From contig NZ_JALNUI010000008.1 of NCBI RefSeq assembly GCF_026544205.1, positions 1 to 64,000 of the forward strand: DNA of 64,000 bases, in the 5' to 3' direction. The DNA comes from Curtobacterium sp. GC_Cur_3 (GTDB lineage: Bacteria > Actinomycetota > Actinomycetes > Actinomycetales > Microbacteriaceae). A program made the translations under genes and the position numbers. This document shows positions 8,837 through 17,096 of the stretch, in pieces. Under the pieces are notes generated by a model. It worked only from the letters and a program-made list of their open reading frames with translations, was not told where the DNA came from and ran no database searches. Positions within the stretch are counted from its first letter, which is position 1, and each line of letters starts with the position of its first letter.

Positions 8837-10087
8837 GTGACCGACACCACTGCCCCGACGATCCCCACCCTGGACGACATCGAGAAGGCGCGCGAGACGA
8901 TCGCGGGGGTCGCCCGGGTCACGCCGATGGAGACCTCGCAGTTCCTCGCCGAGGTCCTCGGGTCCCCGGTGCACCTGAAGTGCGAGAACCTGCAGCGCAC
9001 CGGGGCGTACAAGCTCCGCGGTGCCTACAACCGGCTCTCCGCACTGACCGAGGAGCAGCGGGCAGCGGGCGTCGTCGCCGCGAGCGCCGGCAACCACGCC
9101 CAGGGCGTCGCGCTGGCCGCCCGGGAGCTCGGCATCCCTGCGACGATCTTCACCCCGGTCGGCGTCGCCCTGCCGAAGCTGCAGGCCACGCGCCACTACG
9201 GCGCCGAGGTCGTGCTCCGCGGTCACTCCGTCGAGGAGGCCCTGTCCGCCGCGAAGGACTTCGCGGCCCACACCGGCGCCGTCTTCATCCCGCCGTTCGA
9301 CCACCCCGCGGTGATCGCCGGCCAGGGCACCGTGGGTCTCGAGATCGTCGACCAGGTCCCCGACGTCGACACCGTCGTCGTGCCGATCGGTGGCGGCGGG
9401 GTCATCTCCGGCATCGCGATCGCGGTCAAGGGCCTCGCGGAGCGCCTCGGCCGGACGATCCGGGTCATCGGGGTGCAGGCCGAGAACGCCGCCGCCTACC
9501 CGGACTCCCTCGACGCCGGCGAGCCCGTCACGATCACCACGACCCCGACGATCGCCGACGGCATCGCGGTCGCCCGCCCCGGCGACATGAACTTCCCGAT
9601 CATCCGTGACCTGGTCGACGAGATCGTCACCGTGTCCGACGACGACGTCGCCCGCGCGCTCCTGGTGCTCCTCGAGCGCGCCAAGCTCGTGGTCGAGGCC
9701 GCCGGCGCGGTCGGCGTCGCGGCGATCATGGCCGGTTCCGTGCGCGACACCGGGCGGACGGTGGTGCTGCTCAGCGGCGGCAACATCGACCCGCTCATGA
9801 TGGAGCGCATCATCACGCGCGGCCTCGTCGCCGCGTCGCGCTACATCGGCATCCGCATCATGCTGCCCGACCGTCCGGGGCAGCTCGCCCGCGTGGCCCA
9901 GGTCATCTCCGACGCCGGCGCGAACGTGGTCGAGGTCCTCCACACCCGCCACGGCCAGGGGCTCGTCATCAGCGAGGTCGCCCTCGACCTGTCGATCGAG
10001 GCCCGCGGCCCCGAGCACGCCGAAGAGGTCATCCAGCGGCTCCACGAGGCGGGCTTCCGCCCGGAACAGCTGCTGCAGACCCCCTGA
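8837..10087 (+). CDS. ilvA: Threonine ammonia-lyase
   Basis: PLP enzyme of 416 aa converting threonine to 2-oxobutanoate and ammonia, the entry to isoleucine synthesis or threonine catabolism. The PLP lysine is Lys59 in GAYKLRG. ASAGNHAQGVA and the glycine-rich IGGGGVISG and LSGGNIDP loops bind the cofactor. The last 75 or so residues (starting near MLPDRPGQLARVAQVI) form an ACT-like regulatory domain. The length matches the one-ACT form, not the long two-ACT E. coli IlvA. GTG is the start; a GATGAT box 6 bases upstream suggests leaderless transcription. A strong palindromic terminator follows at 10121. Confidence 0.95.
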   Translation: MTDTTAPTIPTLDDIEKARETIAGVARVTPMETSQFLAEVLGSPVHLKCENLQRTGAYKLRGAYNRLSALTEEQRAAGVVAASAGNHAQGVALAARELGIPATIFTPVGVALPKLQATRHYGAEVVLRGHSVEEALSAAKDFAAHTGAVFIPPFDHPAVIAGQGTVGLEIVDQVPDVDTVVVPIGGGGVISGIAIAVKGLAERLGRTIRVIGVQAENAAAYPDSLDAGEPVTITTTPTIADGIAVARPGDMNFPIIRDLVDEIVTVSDDDVARALLVLLERAKLVVEAAGAVGVAAIMAGSVRDTGRTVVLLSGGNIDPLMMERIITRGLVAASRYIGIRIMLPDRPGQLARVAQVISDAGANVVEVLHTRHGQGLVISEVALDLSIEARGPEHAEEVIQRLHEAGFRPEQLLQTP

Positions 10088-10120
10088 GCGTCGCCGTGTC
10101 CCCGGGCCGACCCCGGACAT

Positions 10121-10160
10121 GACGGGAGGCCCGTGGCGATCCCGCCGCGGGCCTCCCGTC
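10121..10160. terminator. Palindromic bidirectional terminator between ilvA and greA
   Basis: Eighteen-bp arms beginning GACGGGAGGCCCG pair with only one G-T wobble around a 4-base loop. There is no T-run. It lies between convergent genes and would serve both strands. Confidence 0.75.
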
Positions 10161-10195
10161 TGGAACGTGTCCGGGCCGACGGCCCGAGGCGAGCC

Positions 10196-10684
10196 CTACG
10201 GCTCGTAGCGCTCGACCTTCGTCACCTCGACGGCGATCTCCTTGCCGTTCGGCGCCGTGTAGGTGGCGGAGTCGCCGGCGCGCAGGCCGACGATGGCCGC
10301 ACCGACCGGGCTGACGGGGCTGTAGACGGTGAGGTCCGAGCCCTCGGCGACGATCTCGCGGCTGCCGACCAGGAAGGTCGACGGGTCGCCGGCGATCGTG
10401 GCGGTGACGACGGTGCCCGGTTCGACGGTGCCGTCGAAGACGGCCTCCGTCACGGTGGCGGTCTTCAGCAGGTTCGTCAGGGTGCGGATGCGGGCCTCGA
10501 TCTTGCCCTGCTCGTCCTTCGCGGCGTGGTAGCCGCCGTTCTCCTTGAGGTCGCCCTCTTCACGAGCGGCCTCGATGCGGCGCGCGATCTCGGCACGGCC
10601 CTCGCCGCTCAGCTCCTCGAGCTCGCCCTTGAGGCGGTCGTGTGCCTCTTGCGTGAGCCAGGTGGCCTGCGTGTCGTTGCTCAT
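10196..10684 (-). CDS. greA: Transcription elongation factor GreA
   Basis: Rescues backtracked RNA polymerase by stimulating transcript cleavage in the secondary channel. The 162-aa protein has the N-terminal coiled coil beginning TWLTQEAHDRLKGELEEL, the acidic tip segment REEGDLKENGGYHAAKDEQ (which carries the catalytic Asp/Glu pair), and a C-terminal FKBP-like domain with the actinobacterial SPVSPVGAAIVG segment. ATG at 10684 is preferred over an in-frame ATG at 10705 because GAAGGGA lies 8-9 bases upstream and family members begin this way. It is the second gene of a minus-strand pair with the DUF4307 gene, but a hairpin at 10711 separates them. Confidence 0.95.
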   Translation of the reverse strand: MSNDTQATWLTQEAHDRLKGELEELSGEGRAEIARRIEAAREEGDLKENGGYHAAKDEQGKIEARIRTLTNLLKTATVTEAVFDGTVEPGTVVTATIAGDPSTFLVGSREIVAEGSDLTVYSPVSPVGAAIVGLRAGDSATYTAPNGKEIAVEVTKVERYEP

Positions 10685-10710
10685 GTCGTCAGTCCCTTCG
10701 ACCATGAAGA

Positions 10711-10739
10711 ACGAGACCGACCGGAGCGGTCGGTCTCGT
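10711..10739 (-). terminator. Hairpin between DUF4307 gene and greA
   Basis: Perfect 13-bp arms (ACGAGACCGACCG and its complement) with a 3-base loop lie 19 bp past the DUF4307 stop and upstream of greA. It probably terminates or attenuates the upstream gene. Confidence 0.65.
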
Positions 10740-10757
10740 CAGGCGAATCAGGGCAGT

Positions 10758-11177
10758 CTAGGGAACCCAGCAGGTGTGGATCAAGCCGGTCACGCCGCGT
10801 GTCGTCGTGTTGACGTCGGTCGTGATCGTCCGCGAACGCGTCGTCGTCGGGGGGAGCGTCACGGTCTTCCAGCCGACGATCGTGTACGACTTGTCGAGCA
10901 CCTGGACCGTGCACTCCGCGGCGGTCCCGGGGTCGACCGACACCTGCGAGTGCACGACGGCCTTGTGCGTGGAGAGGATCTGGTAGCCGACGTCGTCGGA
11001 GTCGAGCCCGTGCGAGGTCTGCCCGGGACCCGCCCAGATCACCCACGCGCCGAACACGACGACGATGGCGGCCGCAGCGGCGATCGCGATCGTCCTGGTG
11101 CGGCGCGACCGGCCGGCGGTGCGGCCGTAGCGGTCGTCGAGGGTGGCCGTGGTGCTCGGGTTCAGCTGTTCGGACAG
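10758..11177 (-). CDS. DUF4307 family membrane protein, apparent CTG start
   Basis: Small protein of about 139 aa. An Arg-rich N-terminus (DDRYGRTAGRSRRTRT) leads to one transmembrane helix and an extracytoplasmic beta-rich domain ending in HTCWVP. This organisation fits DUF4307, a conserved actinobacterial family of unknown function. The start is a problem. The reading frame has no ATG, GTG or TTG between the GTG at 11237 and the helix, but a CTG at 11177 is preceded by GGGAG at 7 bases and by a GATAAT -10-like box. The resulting N-terminus, SEQLNPSTTATLDD, reads as a natural start. The GTG at 11237 would add 20 residues and overlap that box. It is divergent from mca. Confidence 0.7.
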   Translation of the reverse strand: MSEQLNPSTTATLDDRYGRTAGRSRRTRTIAIAAAAAIVVVFGAWVIWAGPGQTSHGLDSDDVGYQILSTHKAVVHSQVSVDPGTAAECTVQVLDKSYTIVGWKTVTLPPTTTRSRTITTDVNTTTRGVTGLIHTCWVP

Positions 11178-11271
11178 TTCGGGGCTCCCGGGGTGATTAT
11201 CCTGATCCCAGGGTAGTTCACGCTTGCCGTGCGCCACCTCCGACCCCGACCCGACCCGTGAGGACCCACCC

Positions 11272-12162
11272 GTGCCACATCGTCTGATGGCCGTCCACGC
11301 CCATCCCGATGACGAGTCGAGCAAGGGGGCTGCGACCTCCGCGAAGTACGTGGCGGAGGGCAACGAGGTCCTCGTCGTCTCCTGCACCGGCGGAGAGGCT
11401 GGCGACATCCTCAACGAGGACCTGCCCGCACCCGCGATGAGCCGCGCGCACCGCGACATGGCGGGCTTCCGCCGCGGGGAGATGGCCGCGGCGCAGGCAG
11501 CGCTCGGCATCGAGCACGTCTGGCTCGGCTACCACGACTCCGGTCTTCCCGACGCCGAGAAGGGCGAGACCGTGCGCCCCGGCACCTTCGCCACCGTGCC
11601 GCTGGAGTACTCGACCGAGGCGCTCGTCCGGGTCATCCGTCGCTTCCGTCCGCACGTGCTCGTCACGTACGACGAGAACGGCGGCTACCCGCACCCGGAC
11701 CACATCCGCACGCACGAGGTCTCGATGGCCGCCTGGCGCGACGCCGCCGACCCGGCGAAGTACCCCGACGCGGGCGAGCCGTGGTCGGTCGCGAAGCTCT
11801 ACTACGAGCGCACCATGAACCCGCGCCGCTTCACCGCGTTCTACGAAGCCATGAAGGAACGCGAGCCCGACAGCCCTCTCGTCGAGCAGCTCGGCGAGTG
11901 GGTGGAGCGGTTCGCGGACCGGCCCGACCTGGCGACGAGCCACGTCGACGTGCACGAGTACTTCGACGCCCGCGACGCCGCCCTGCGGGCCCACGCCAGC
12001 CAGGTGCCGCCGAACAGTCCCTTCTTCTACTGGCCGAACGACCTCCTCGCGACGGTGTGGCCGACCGAGGACTACCAGCTCATCGAGGCACGAGTGCCCA
12101 CCGAGCTGCCCGAGTCCGACCTCTTCGCGGGGATACCAGCCGAACAGGACGTCACCGCGTGA
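11272..12162 (+). CDS. mca: Mycothiol S-conjugate amidase
   Basis: Zinc amidase of 296 aa that cleaves mycothiol S-conjugates of toxins, releasing a mercapturic acid for export and GlcN-Ins for recycling. The N-terminal metal motif HAHPDDESS (His11, Asp14) and GGYPHPDH (ending His144) are the LmbE/Mca zinc ligands. The SSKGAATSAKY segment favours Mca over the related deacetylase MshB. Its presence shows the organism uses mycothiol as its low-molecular-weight thiol. GTG is the start, with AGGA about 8 bases upstream. The stop overlaps the GTG of the next small gene (GTGA), so the two are coupled. Confidence 0.93.
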   Translation: MPHRLMAVHAHPDDESSKGAATSAKYVAEGNEVLVVSCTGGEAGDILNEDLPAPAMSRAHRDMAGFRRGEMAAAQAALGIEHVWLGYHDSGLPDAEKGETVRPGTFATVPLEYSTEALVRVIRRFRPHVLVTYDENGGYPHPDHIRTHEVSMAAWRDAADPAKYPDAGEPWSVAKLYYERTMNPRRFTAFYEAMKEREPDSPLVEQLGEWVERFADRPDLATSHVDVHEYFDARDAALRAHASQVPPNSPFFYWPNDLLATVWPTEDYQLIEARVPTELPESDLFAGIPAEQDVTA

Positions 12163-12458
12163 CCACCATCGCAGCAGTGCTCGCTGCCACCCCGAGCCCC
12201 AGCCCGACCTCGGCCGTGCCCGACGTCGACGTGACCCCGGGCGTCGCCGGCTTCATCGCGATCGCGGTCGTCGCCGTCGTGACGATCCTGCTGCTCATCG
12301 ACATGACGCGTCGCATCCGCCGGACCCGCTACCGCGCCGAGATCCGTGAGCGCTTCGAGGCCGAGGCCCGGAACGGCGGCCCGCTCACGGACGAGCCGGC
12401 GCGGCGCGCCGACGAGGACGGCCGCACCGACGTCGGGGACGACACCGAGCGCGGCTAG
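12159..12458 (+). CDS. Small single-helix membrane protein coupled to mca
   Basis: Protein of 99 aa of unknown function. An Ala/Pro/Ser/Thr-rich N-terminus leads to one strong transmembrane helix (about residues 29-50, ending IDMTRRIRRTRYRAEIRERF). A charged C-terminal tail rich in Asp, Glu and Arg follows. The positive residues after the helix predict an outside N-terminus and a cytoplasmic tail. Its GTG overlaps the mca stop by 4 bp, so the two are translationally coupled. A membrane partner in mycothiol conjugate handling is possible but unsupported beyond position. Confidence 0.75.
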   Translation: MTTIAAVLAATPSPSPTSAVPDVDVTPGVAGFIAIAVVAVVTILLLIDMTRRIRRTRYRAEIRERFEAEARNGGPLTDEPARRADEDGRTDVGDDTERG

Positions 12459-12472
12459 ACGCCACCACGTGT

Positions 12473-12516
12473 CGGACAGGAGGCTCGGGGCAGCACCGCC
12501 ACGAGCCTCCCGTCCG
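12473..12516. terminator. Palindromic terminator after the mca pair
   Basis: Arms beginning CGGACAGGAGGCTCG pair over 15 bp with a single A-C mismatch. It carries the family core GGAGGCTCG and lies between convergent units. Confidence 0.75.
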
Positions 12517-12646
12517 TGCCGTGGTCGCGTGGTGAGGGCTTCCGCGCGCAGCGAGTCGAATCGCGCGTAGCGGGCCCGACCTTCCGACTTGCAACGCGCG
12601 TTCCGACTTCCCATCGCGAACGATGTGGGAAAGACCGACGCTGCCG

Positions 12647-13351
12647 TCAGCGCACCGGGTGCAGCGCCACCAGCAGGATGCCCGCCCACTGCGCGGCGAA
12701 GGCCGCGACGGTGAGGGCGTGGAAGACCTCGTGGAAGCCGAAGAGCGTCGGCGAGGGGTTCGGCCGCTTGAACCCGTAGACCACGGCGCCGACGACGTAG
12801 GCGAGCCCACCGGCCAGCACGAGCACGGTCATCGGGACGCTCGCGGCGAAGAGCTGCGGCAGGATCCCGAGTGCCGCGCAGCCGAGCGCCAGGTAGAGCG
12901 GCACGTACAGCCAGCGCGGTGCTCCGATCCAGAAGACGCGGAACGCGATGCCGAGCAGGGCTCCGCCCCACATCACCCAGAGCACCACGACCATCAGCGT
13001 GTGCGGCAGGGCGCAGACGGCGACGGGCGTGTACGTCCCCGCGATGAGCAGGAAGATGTTCGTGTGGTCGATCCGCTTGAGGACCCGCTTGACGACCGGG
13101 CCCCAGGGGAAGCGGTGGTAGGTCGCGGAGACGCCGAACATGACGAGCGACGTCCCCATGAACACGGCGCTGCTGGCCTTCGCCGCCGGGGTCGCGGCGA
13201 GGGTCACGAGGACGATCCCCATCGCCAGGGCGAACGGGAACGTGCCGAGGTGGATCCAGCCGCGCCAGGCCGGTCGTTCGTCGGCCGCGCTGGCGGCCTC
13301 TTCCGTGAAGGGGACGTGGGGGAGGGTGCCGGTGTCCCTGTCCTGGTGCAT
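12647..13351 (-). CDS. Hemolysin III / PAQR family membrane protein
   Basis: Seven-helix membrane protein of 234 aa in the HlyIII/YqfA (PAQR) family. The family's metal-site motifs are present: SATYHRFPW with KRIDHTNIFLLIAGTYTP in the N-terminal half, and FHEVFHALTVAAF near the C-terminus. PAQR proteins are predicted zinc-dependent membrane hydrolases; bacterial members are linked to membrane fluidity, and haemolysis is historical naming. A GATATC box lies 8 bases before the ATG, close to the leaderless spacing used by neighbours. Divergent from the prenyltransferase gene across 76 bp. Confidence 0.9.
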   Translation of the reverse strand: MHQDRDTGTLPHVPFTEEAASAADERPAWRGWIHLGTFPFALAMGIVLVTLAATPAAKASSAVFMGTSLVMFGVSATYHRFPWGPVVKRVLKRIDHTNIFLLIAGTYTPVAVCALPHTLMVVVLWVMWGGALLGIAFRVFWIGAPRWLYVPLYLALGCAALGILPQLFAASVPMTVLVLAGGLAYVVGAVVYGFKRPNPSPTLFGFHEVFHALTVAAFAAQWAGILLVALHPVR

Positions 13352-13415
13352 GCTCCGACGATATCGCCGGGTCACCACACCACCGGCTGGGAGTCGGCGC
13401 CGAGCACGGGTGCAC

Positions 13416-13421
13416 TACGCT
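13416..13421 (+). promoter_or_regulatory. -10 box, leaderless promoter of the prenyltransferase gene
   Basis: TACGCT ends 6 bases before the GTG at 13428; no Shine-Dalgarno is present. Confidence 0.5.
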
Positions 13422-13427
13422 CGTCGC

Positions 13428-14213
13428 GTGACGGGCAGGCTGGGATGGGCGGGACGCGGGATCCTCTACCGCGCCTACCAGAAGCGCATCCGGAAGCAGA
13501 TCGACGGAGCGCCGACGCCGAAGCACGTCGCCATGATCGTCGACGGGAACCGCCGCTGGGCGAAGCAGCTCGGCCTCGAGACCGCCGCGCACGGCCACCG
13601 CGCCGGTGCCGCGAAGATCCCCGAGTTCCTGTCGTGGTGTGACGACCTCGGCGTGCAGGTCGTCACGCTCTACCTGCTGTCCGCGGACAACCTCAAGGGC
13701 CGCGGGGGCGACGAGCTCGAGCAGCTGATCAGCATCATCGCCGACCTGGCCGACCGGCTCGCCGACCACAAGCAGTGGCGCGTGCAGCACGTCGGGTCGA
13801 ACGACGGGCTGCCGGACGGGCTCGTCACGACGCTCGCGGACGCCGCGGCGCGCAGTGCCGGGCACACCGGGCTGCACATCAACCTCGCCGTCGGGTACGG
13901 CGGTCGGCGGGAGATCGCCGACGCCATGCGCAGCATCGTGCGGGCGCACGGTGAGGGCGGCGGCACGCTCGACACCCTGGCCGAGGTCCTGACGCCCGAG
14001 CTCATCGGCGACCACCTGTACACGCAGGGGCAGCCGGACCCGGACCTGATGATCCGGACCTCGGGCGAGCAACGGCTGTCGGACTTCATGCTGTGGCAGA
14101 GCGCCCACAGCGAGTTCTACTTCGTCGAGGCCTTCTACCCGGACCTGCGCGAGGTCGACTTCCTGCGCGCGGTCCGCGACTTCGGGCTCCGGTCACGGCG
14201 GTTCGGCGGCTGA
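13428..14213 (+). CDS. Isoprenyl transferase (cis-prenyltransferase, UppS family)
   Basis: Condenses isopentenyl diphosphate onto an allylic diphosphate in cis, making the lipid carrier for cell-wall glycans or its short precursor. The 261-aa protein has the diagnostic MIVDGNRRWAK (catalytic Asp39) and the C-terminal RTSGEQRLSDFMLWQ with EFYFVEAFYPDL. Actinobacteria usually carry two members: a short-chain (Z)-farnesyl type of about 260 aa and the decaprenyl synthase of about 300 aa. Length suggests the first, but chain length cannot be read with confidence. GTG start with a -10 box directly upstream. Confidence 0.92.
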   Translation: MTGRLGWAGRGILYRAYQKRIRKQIDGAPTPKHVAMIVDGNRRWAKQLGLETAAHGHRAGAAKIPEFLSWCDDLGVQVVTLYLLSADNLKGRGGDELEQLISIIADLADRLADHKQWRVQHVGSNDGLPDGLVTTLADAAARSAGHTGLHINLAVGYGGRREIADAMRSIVRAHGEGGGTLDTLAEVLTPELIGDHLYTQGQPDPDLMIRTSGEQRLSDFMLWQSAHSEFYFVEAFYPDLREVDFLRAVRDFGLRSRRFGG

Positions 14214-14311
14214 ACCACTGCGTCGATCGGCTGAGGCCGAGGCGTGCATTCGCGACCGCCCGGTCGTCCCAGTAGTCTCTCAGGGTTCTGTTCCTGTGAA
14301 AGGTGCACCCC

Positions 14312-15433
14312 GTGACCACGATCGACGAGTACGCCGCCGGCTTCGCCGAGGAGCCCGGCTACCTCGACCACGCCGCCTTCGGCCCGGTGCAGACCGCCGT
14401 GCTCGAGGAGCAGCGGGTCCTCGGCACCATCCAGGCGCACATGCGGTTCGGTGCGATGGAGACCCTCGACGAGCAGGACGCCCGCGTCCGCGCGGTCGCC
14501 GCCCGCCTGGTCGGCCGCCGCGAGGACCAGGTCGTGTCCCAGTCGGCCACGACCCCGGGCCTGCTGCACACCGCCTTCGGCATCACCGGCGGAGTCCTCG
14601 TCGCTGCGGACGAGTACCCGTCGATGCCCCTCGCCCTCGCCAGCGCCGCGTCGGCCACCGGCGGACGCGTCCGCCCCGTCGTCATCGAGTCCGGCGCCGG
14701 CTGGGTCACGCCGTCGCTCGTGGCGTCCCGGCTCGCCGACGCGCAGGACGAGGTCACCGCCGTGGCCGTGTCCCTGGTGGACTGGCGCACCGGCTACCGC
14801 ACCGACCTCGCCGGCCTGCGCGAGGTCATCGGCGACCGGCTGCTCATCGTCGACGCGATCCAGGGCTTCGGCGCCGTGGACGTCCCCTACGAGCTCGCGG
14901 ACGTCGTCGCCACCGGCGGCCAGAAGTGGCTGCATGCCGGGTGGGGCACCGGCTTCACGGCGTTCAGCGACCGGGCGCTCGAGCGACTCCGTCCCGCGCT
15001 CTCCGGCCCACACGGCACGACGGGGTGGCCCCTCGAGGTGCCGTCCGTGCGTCCCGGTGCCGCCGGGTTCACGATGAGCCGGATCGACCCGGTGGCGCAG
15101 GCCCGCATGGCCGTGTCGCTCGAGCGGCTCACCGCCGTCGGCGTCGACGCCGTGCAGGAGCGCATCGCCGACCGGGTGGAGCGCGTCTTCGACATCGCCG
15201 ACGAGTTCGGGCTCGAGGTCGAGTCCAGCCGCGACCCCGCCGAGCGCGCGGGCATCGTGGTGCTGCGCCCCGCCGAGGGCCGCCTCACCGCACTGTCGGC
15301 CGCGCTGCACAACCACGGCGTCACGGTGAGCGCCCGACTCGGGACCGTGCGGGTCTCGGTGTTCGCGTCCACCACCGACGAGACGCTCGACATGTTCCGG
15401 GACGCCTGCATCTCCTACGCCACGTCCTTCTGA
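14312..15433 (+). CDS. Class V-fold aminotransferase-like PLP enzyme
   Basis: PLP-dependent protein of 373 aa of the class V aminotransferase/cysteine desulfurase fold. The Schiff-base lysine is Lys205 in ATGGQKWLHAGWGTG; the preceding LIVDAIQGFGAVDV supplies the pyridine-ring aspartate and a conserved Gln. YLDHAAFGPV near the N-terminus is typical of the family. The catalytic cysteine loop of NifS/IscS desulfurases is not evident. The natural amino donor is unknown. AAAGGTG 7 bases before the GTG is the ribosome binding site, and a TAGTCT box at 14273 would give a leader of about 27 nt. Confidence 0.85.
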   Translation: MTTIDEYAAGFAEEPGYLDHAAFGPVQTAVLEEQRVLGTIQAHMRFGAMETLDEQDARVRAVAARLVGRREDQVVSQSATTPGLLHTAFGITGGVLVAADEYPSMPLALASAASATGGRVRPVVIESGAGWVTPSLVASRLADAQDEVTAVAVSLVDWRTGYRTDLAGLREVIGDRLLIVDAIQGFGAVDVPYELADVVATGGQKWLHAGWGTGFTAFSDRALERLRPALSGPHGTTGWPLEVPSVRPGAAGFTMSRIDPVAQARMAVSLERLTAVGVDAVQERIADRVERVFDIADEFGLEVESSRDPAERAGIVVLRPAEGRLTALSAALHNHGVTVSARLGTVRVSVFASTTDETLDMFRDACISYATSF

Positions 15434-15641
15434 CGTCCGGAGCGCGCACCCAGGGGCTGTTCACGCGACCGTAACCGAGGAATCCGCGTGTCGGGTGTCG
15501 CGCTGTCGGTCGCCCCACGTAGCGTCAGCGCCATCGGGCACCGCGCCCGATCGAAGCGGCCACAGTCGGTGCTTCGAGACCCGTTCCGTGGCCGCGTGAG
15601 GACAAGGACCGGGTCGCTCGCGGCCCGGGGATGGAGTGGTC

Positions 15642-17009
15642 GTGACCTCTCAGAACGTCTCCCGCGGAACCTCGTCAGCAGTGTCGACCTCGGCTTCGGC
15701 CGATCGGTCGACCGGCACCGCCCAGCGCACCTACGTGCTGGACACCTCGGTGCTGCTGAGTGATCCGCGAGCCCTGTTCCGCTTCGACGAGCACGCCGTG
15801 GTGTTGCCCGTCGTGGTCGTCAGCGAGCTCGAGTCGAAGCGCAACGACCCGGAGATCGGCTACTTCGCCCGCCAGGCGCTCCGGATCCTCGACGAGCTCC
15901 GGGTCGAGCACGAGCGGCTCGACTTCCCCGTCGCGGTCGGTGACGGCGGCTCGCTCCGCGTCGAGCTGAACCACTCGAACCAGTCGGTGCTGCCGTCCGG
16001 GCTGCAGCTCGGCGACAACGACTCCCGGATCCTCGCCGTCGCGATGAACCTGGCGAACGACGGCCTCGACGTGGTCGTCGTGTCGAAGGACCTCCCGCTC
16101 CGGGTCAAGGCCGCCTCGGTCGGGCTGGCCGCCCAGGAGTACCGCGCCGAGCTCGCCGTCGACTCCGGGTACACCGGCATCACCGACCTGCAGGTCTCGG
16201 GGAACGAGATGACCGACCTCTACGAGAACGAGGAGATCAGCTCCGCCGCCCTCGAGGGCGTCCCGGTCAACACCGGCGTCGTCATCCACTCCGAGCGCGG
16301 ATCAGCTCTCGGCCGCGTGCACACGCCCGGCGCCGTCGCCCTGGTCCGGGGGGACCGCGAGGTCTTCGGCCTGCGCGGCCGTTCCGCCGAGCAGCGCCTG
16401 GCCATCGACGCCCTGCTCGACCCGGAGATCGGCATCGTCTCCCTCGGCGGGAGCGCGGGCACGGGCAAGTCGGCCCTGGCCCTCTGCGCCGGGCTCGAGG
16501 CCGTGCTCGAACGGCAGCAGCACAAGAAGATCATGGTGTTCCGCCCGCTCTACGCCGTCGGTGGCCAGGAACTCGGCTTCCTGCCCGGCGACGCCAACGA
16601 GAAGATGAACCCGTGGGCGCAGGCGGTCTACGACACCCTCGGCGCGCTGGTCTCCGACAACGTGCTGGACGAGGTCGTCGAGCGCGGCATGCTCGAGGTG
16701 CTCCCGCTCACCCACATCCGCGGTCGGTCCCTGCACGACGCGTTCGTGATCGTCGACGAGGCCCAGTCCCTCGAACGCAACGTGCTCCTGACGATGCTCT
16801 CCCGCATCGGGCAGAACTCGCGCGTCGTCCTGACCCACGACGTCGCCCAGCGCGACAACCTGCGGGTCGGGCGGCACGACGGGGTCGCGTCGGTGATCGA
16901 GCGGCTCAAGGGGCACCCGCTGTTCGCGCACGTCACGTTGACCCGGTCGGAGCGCTCGGCGATCGCCGCGCTGGTGACGGAGATGCTGGACTCGCCGGAC
17001 CTGGTGTAG
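15642..17009 (+). CDS. phoH: PhoH family ATPase with N-terminal PIN domain
   Basis: Protein of 455 aa fusing a PIN nuclease-like domain (from [12 protein letters not shown], residues about 30-150) to a PhoH ATPase domain. Walker A is [10 protein letters not shown] (Lys276) and Walker B is FVIVDEAQ (Asp372). Related PIN-PhoH (PhoH2) proteins act as RNA helicase/ribonucleases. PIN acidic residues are visible at DTS, SELE and GDNDSRI. The start is a GTG with GGAG 5 bases upstream; another in-frame GTG two codons earlier lacks that spacing. The 208-bp gap before it holds nothing recognisable. A perfect palindrome terminates it at 17023. Confidence 0.93.
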   Translation: MTSQNVSRGTSSAVSTSASADRSTGTAQRTYVLDTSVLLSDPRALFRFDEHAVVLPVVVVSELESKRNDPEIGYFARQALRILDELRVEHERLDFPVAVGDGGSLRVELNHSNQSVLPSGLQLGDNDSRILAVAMNLANDGLDVVVVSKDLPLRVKAASVGLAAQEYRAELAVDSGYTGITDLQVSGNEMTDLYENEEISSAALEGVPVNTGVVIHSERGSALGRVHTPGAVALVRGDREVFGLRGRSAEQRLAIDALLDPEIGIVSLGGSAGTGKSALALCAGLEAVLERQQHKKIMVFRPLYAVGGQELGFLPGDANEKMNPWAQAVYDTLGALVSDNVLDEVVERGMLEVLPLTHIRGRSLHDAFVIVDEAQSLERNVLLTMLSRIGQNSRVVLTHDVAQRDNLRVGRHDGVASVIERLKGHPLFAHVTLTRSERSAIAALVTEMLDSPDLV

Positions 17010-17022
17010 CGGCGGTCACATC

Positions 17023-17070
17023 GACGGACGGGAGGCCCGGTGCCAGCTGGCACCGGGCCTCCCGTCCGTC
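17023..17070. terminator. Perfect 48-bp palindrome between phoH and fumC
   Basis: Two uninterrupted 24-bp arms (beginning GACGGACGGGAGGCCCGG) meet at AGCT with no spacer. It lies between convergent phoH and fumC and must act as a terminator for both strands. It is the most perfect member of the GGAGGC family. Confidence 0.85.
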
Positions 17071-17096
17071 GTCGTGGTGCGCGGGTGCGCGGGCTC

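Noticed and set aside
7286-10120. Open frame of about 940 codons antisense to the AI-2E transporter and ilvA
   Set aside because: Low-complexity Asp/Arg/Gly/Val composition, no motif, and overlap with two confidently identified genes.
12473-12477. TGTC-G-GACA at 12471 as a fourth inositol operator
   Set aside because: The spacer is one base rather than two, and it is part of a terminator arm downstream of genes.
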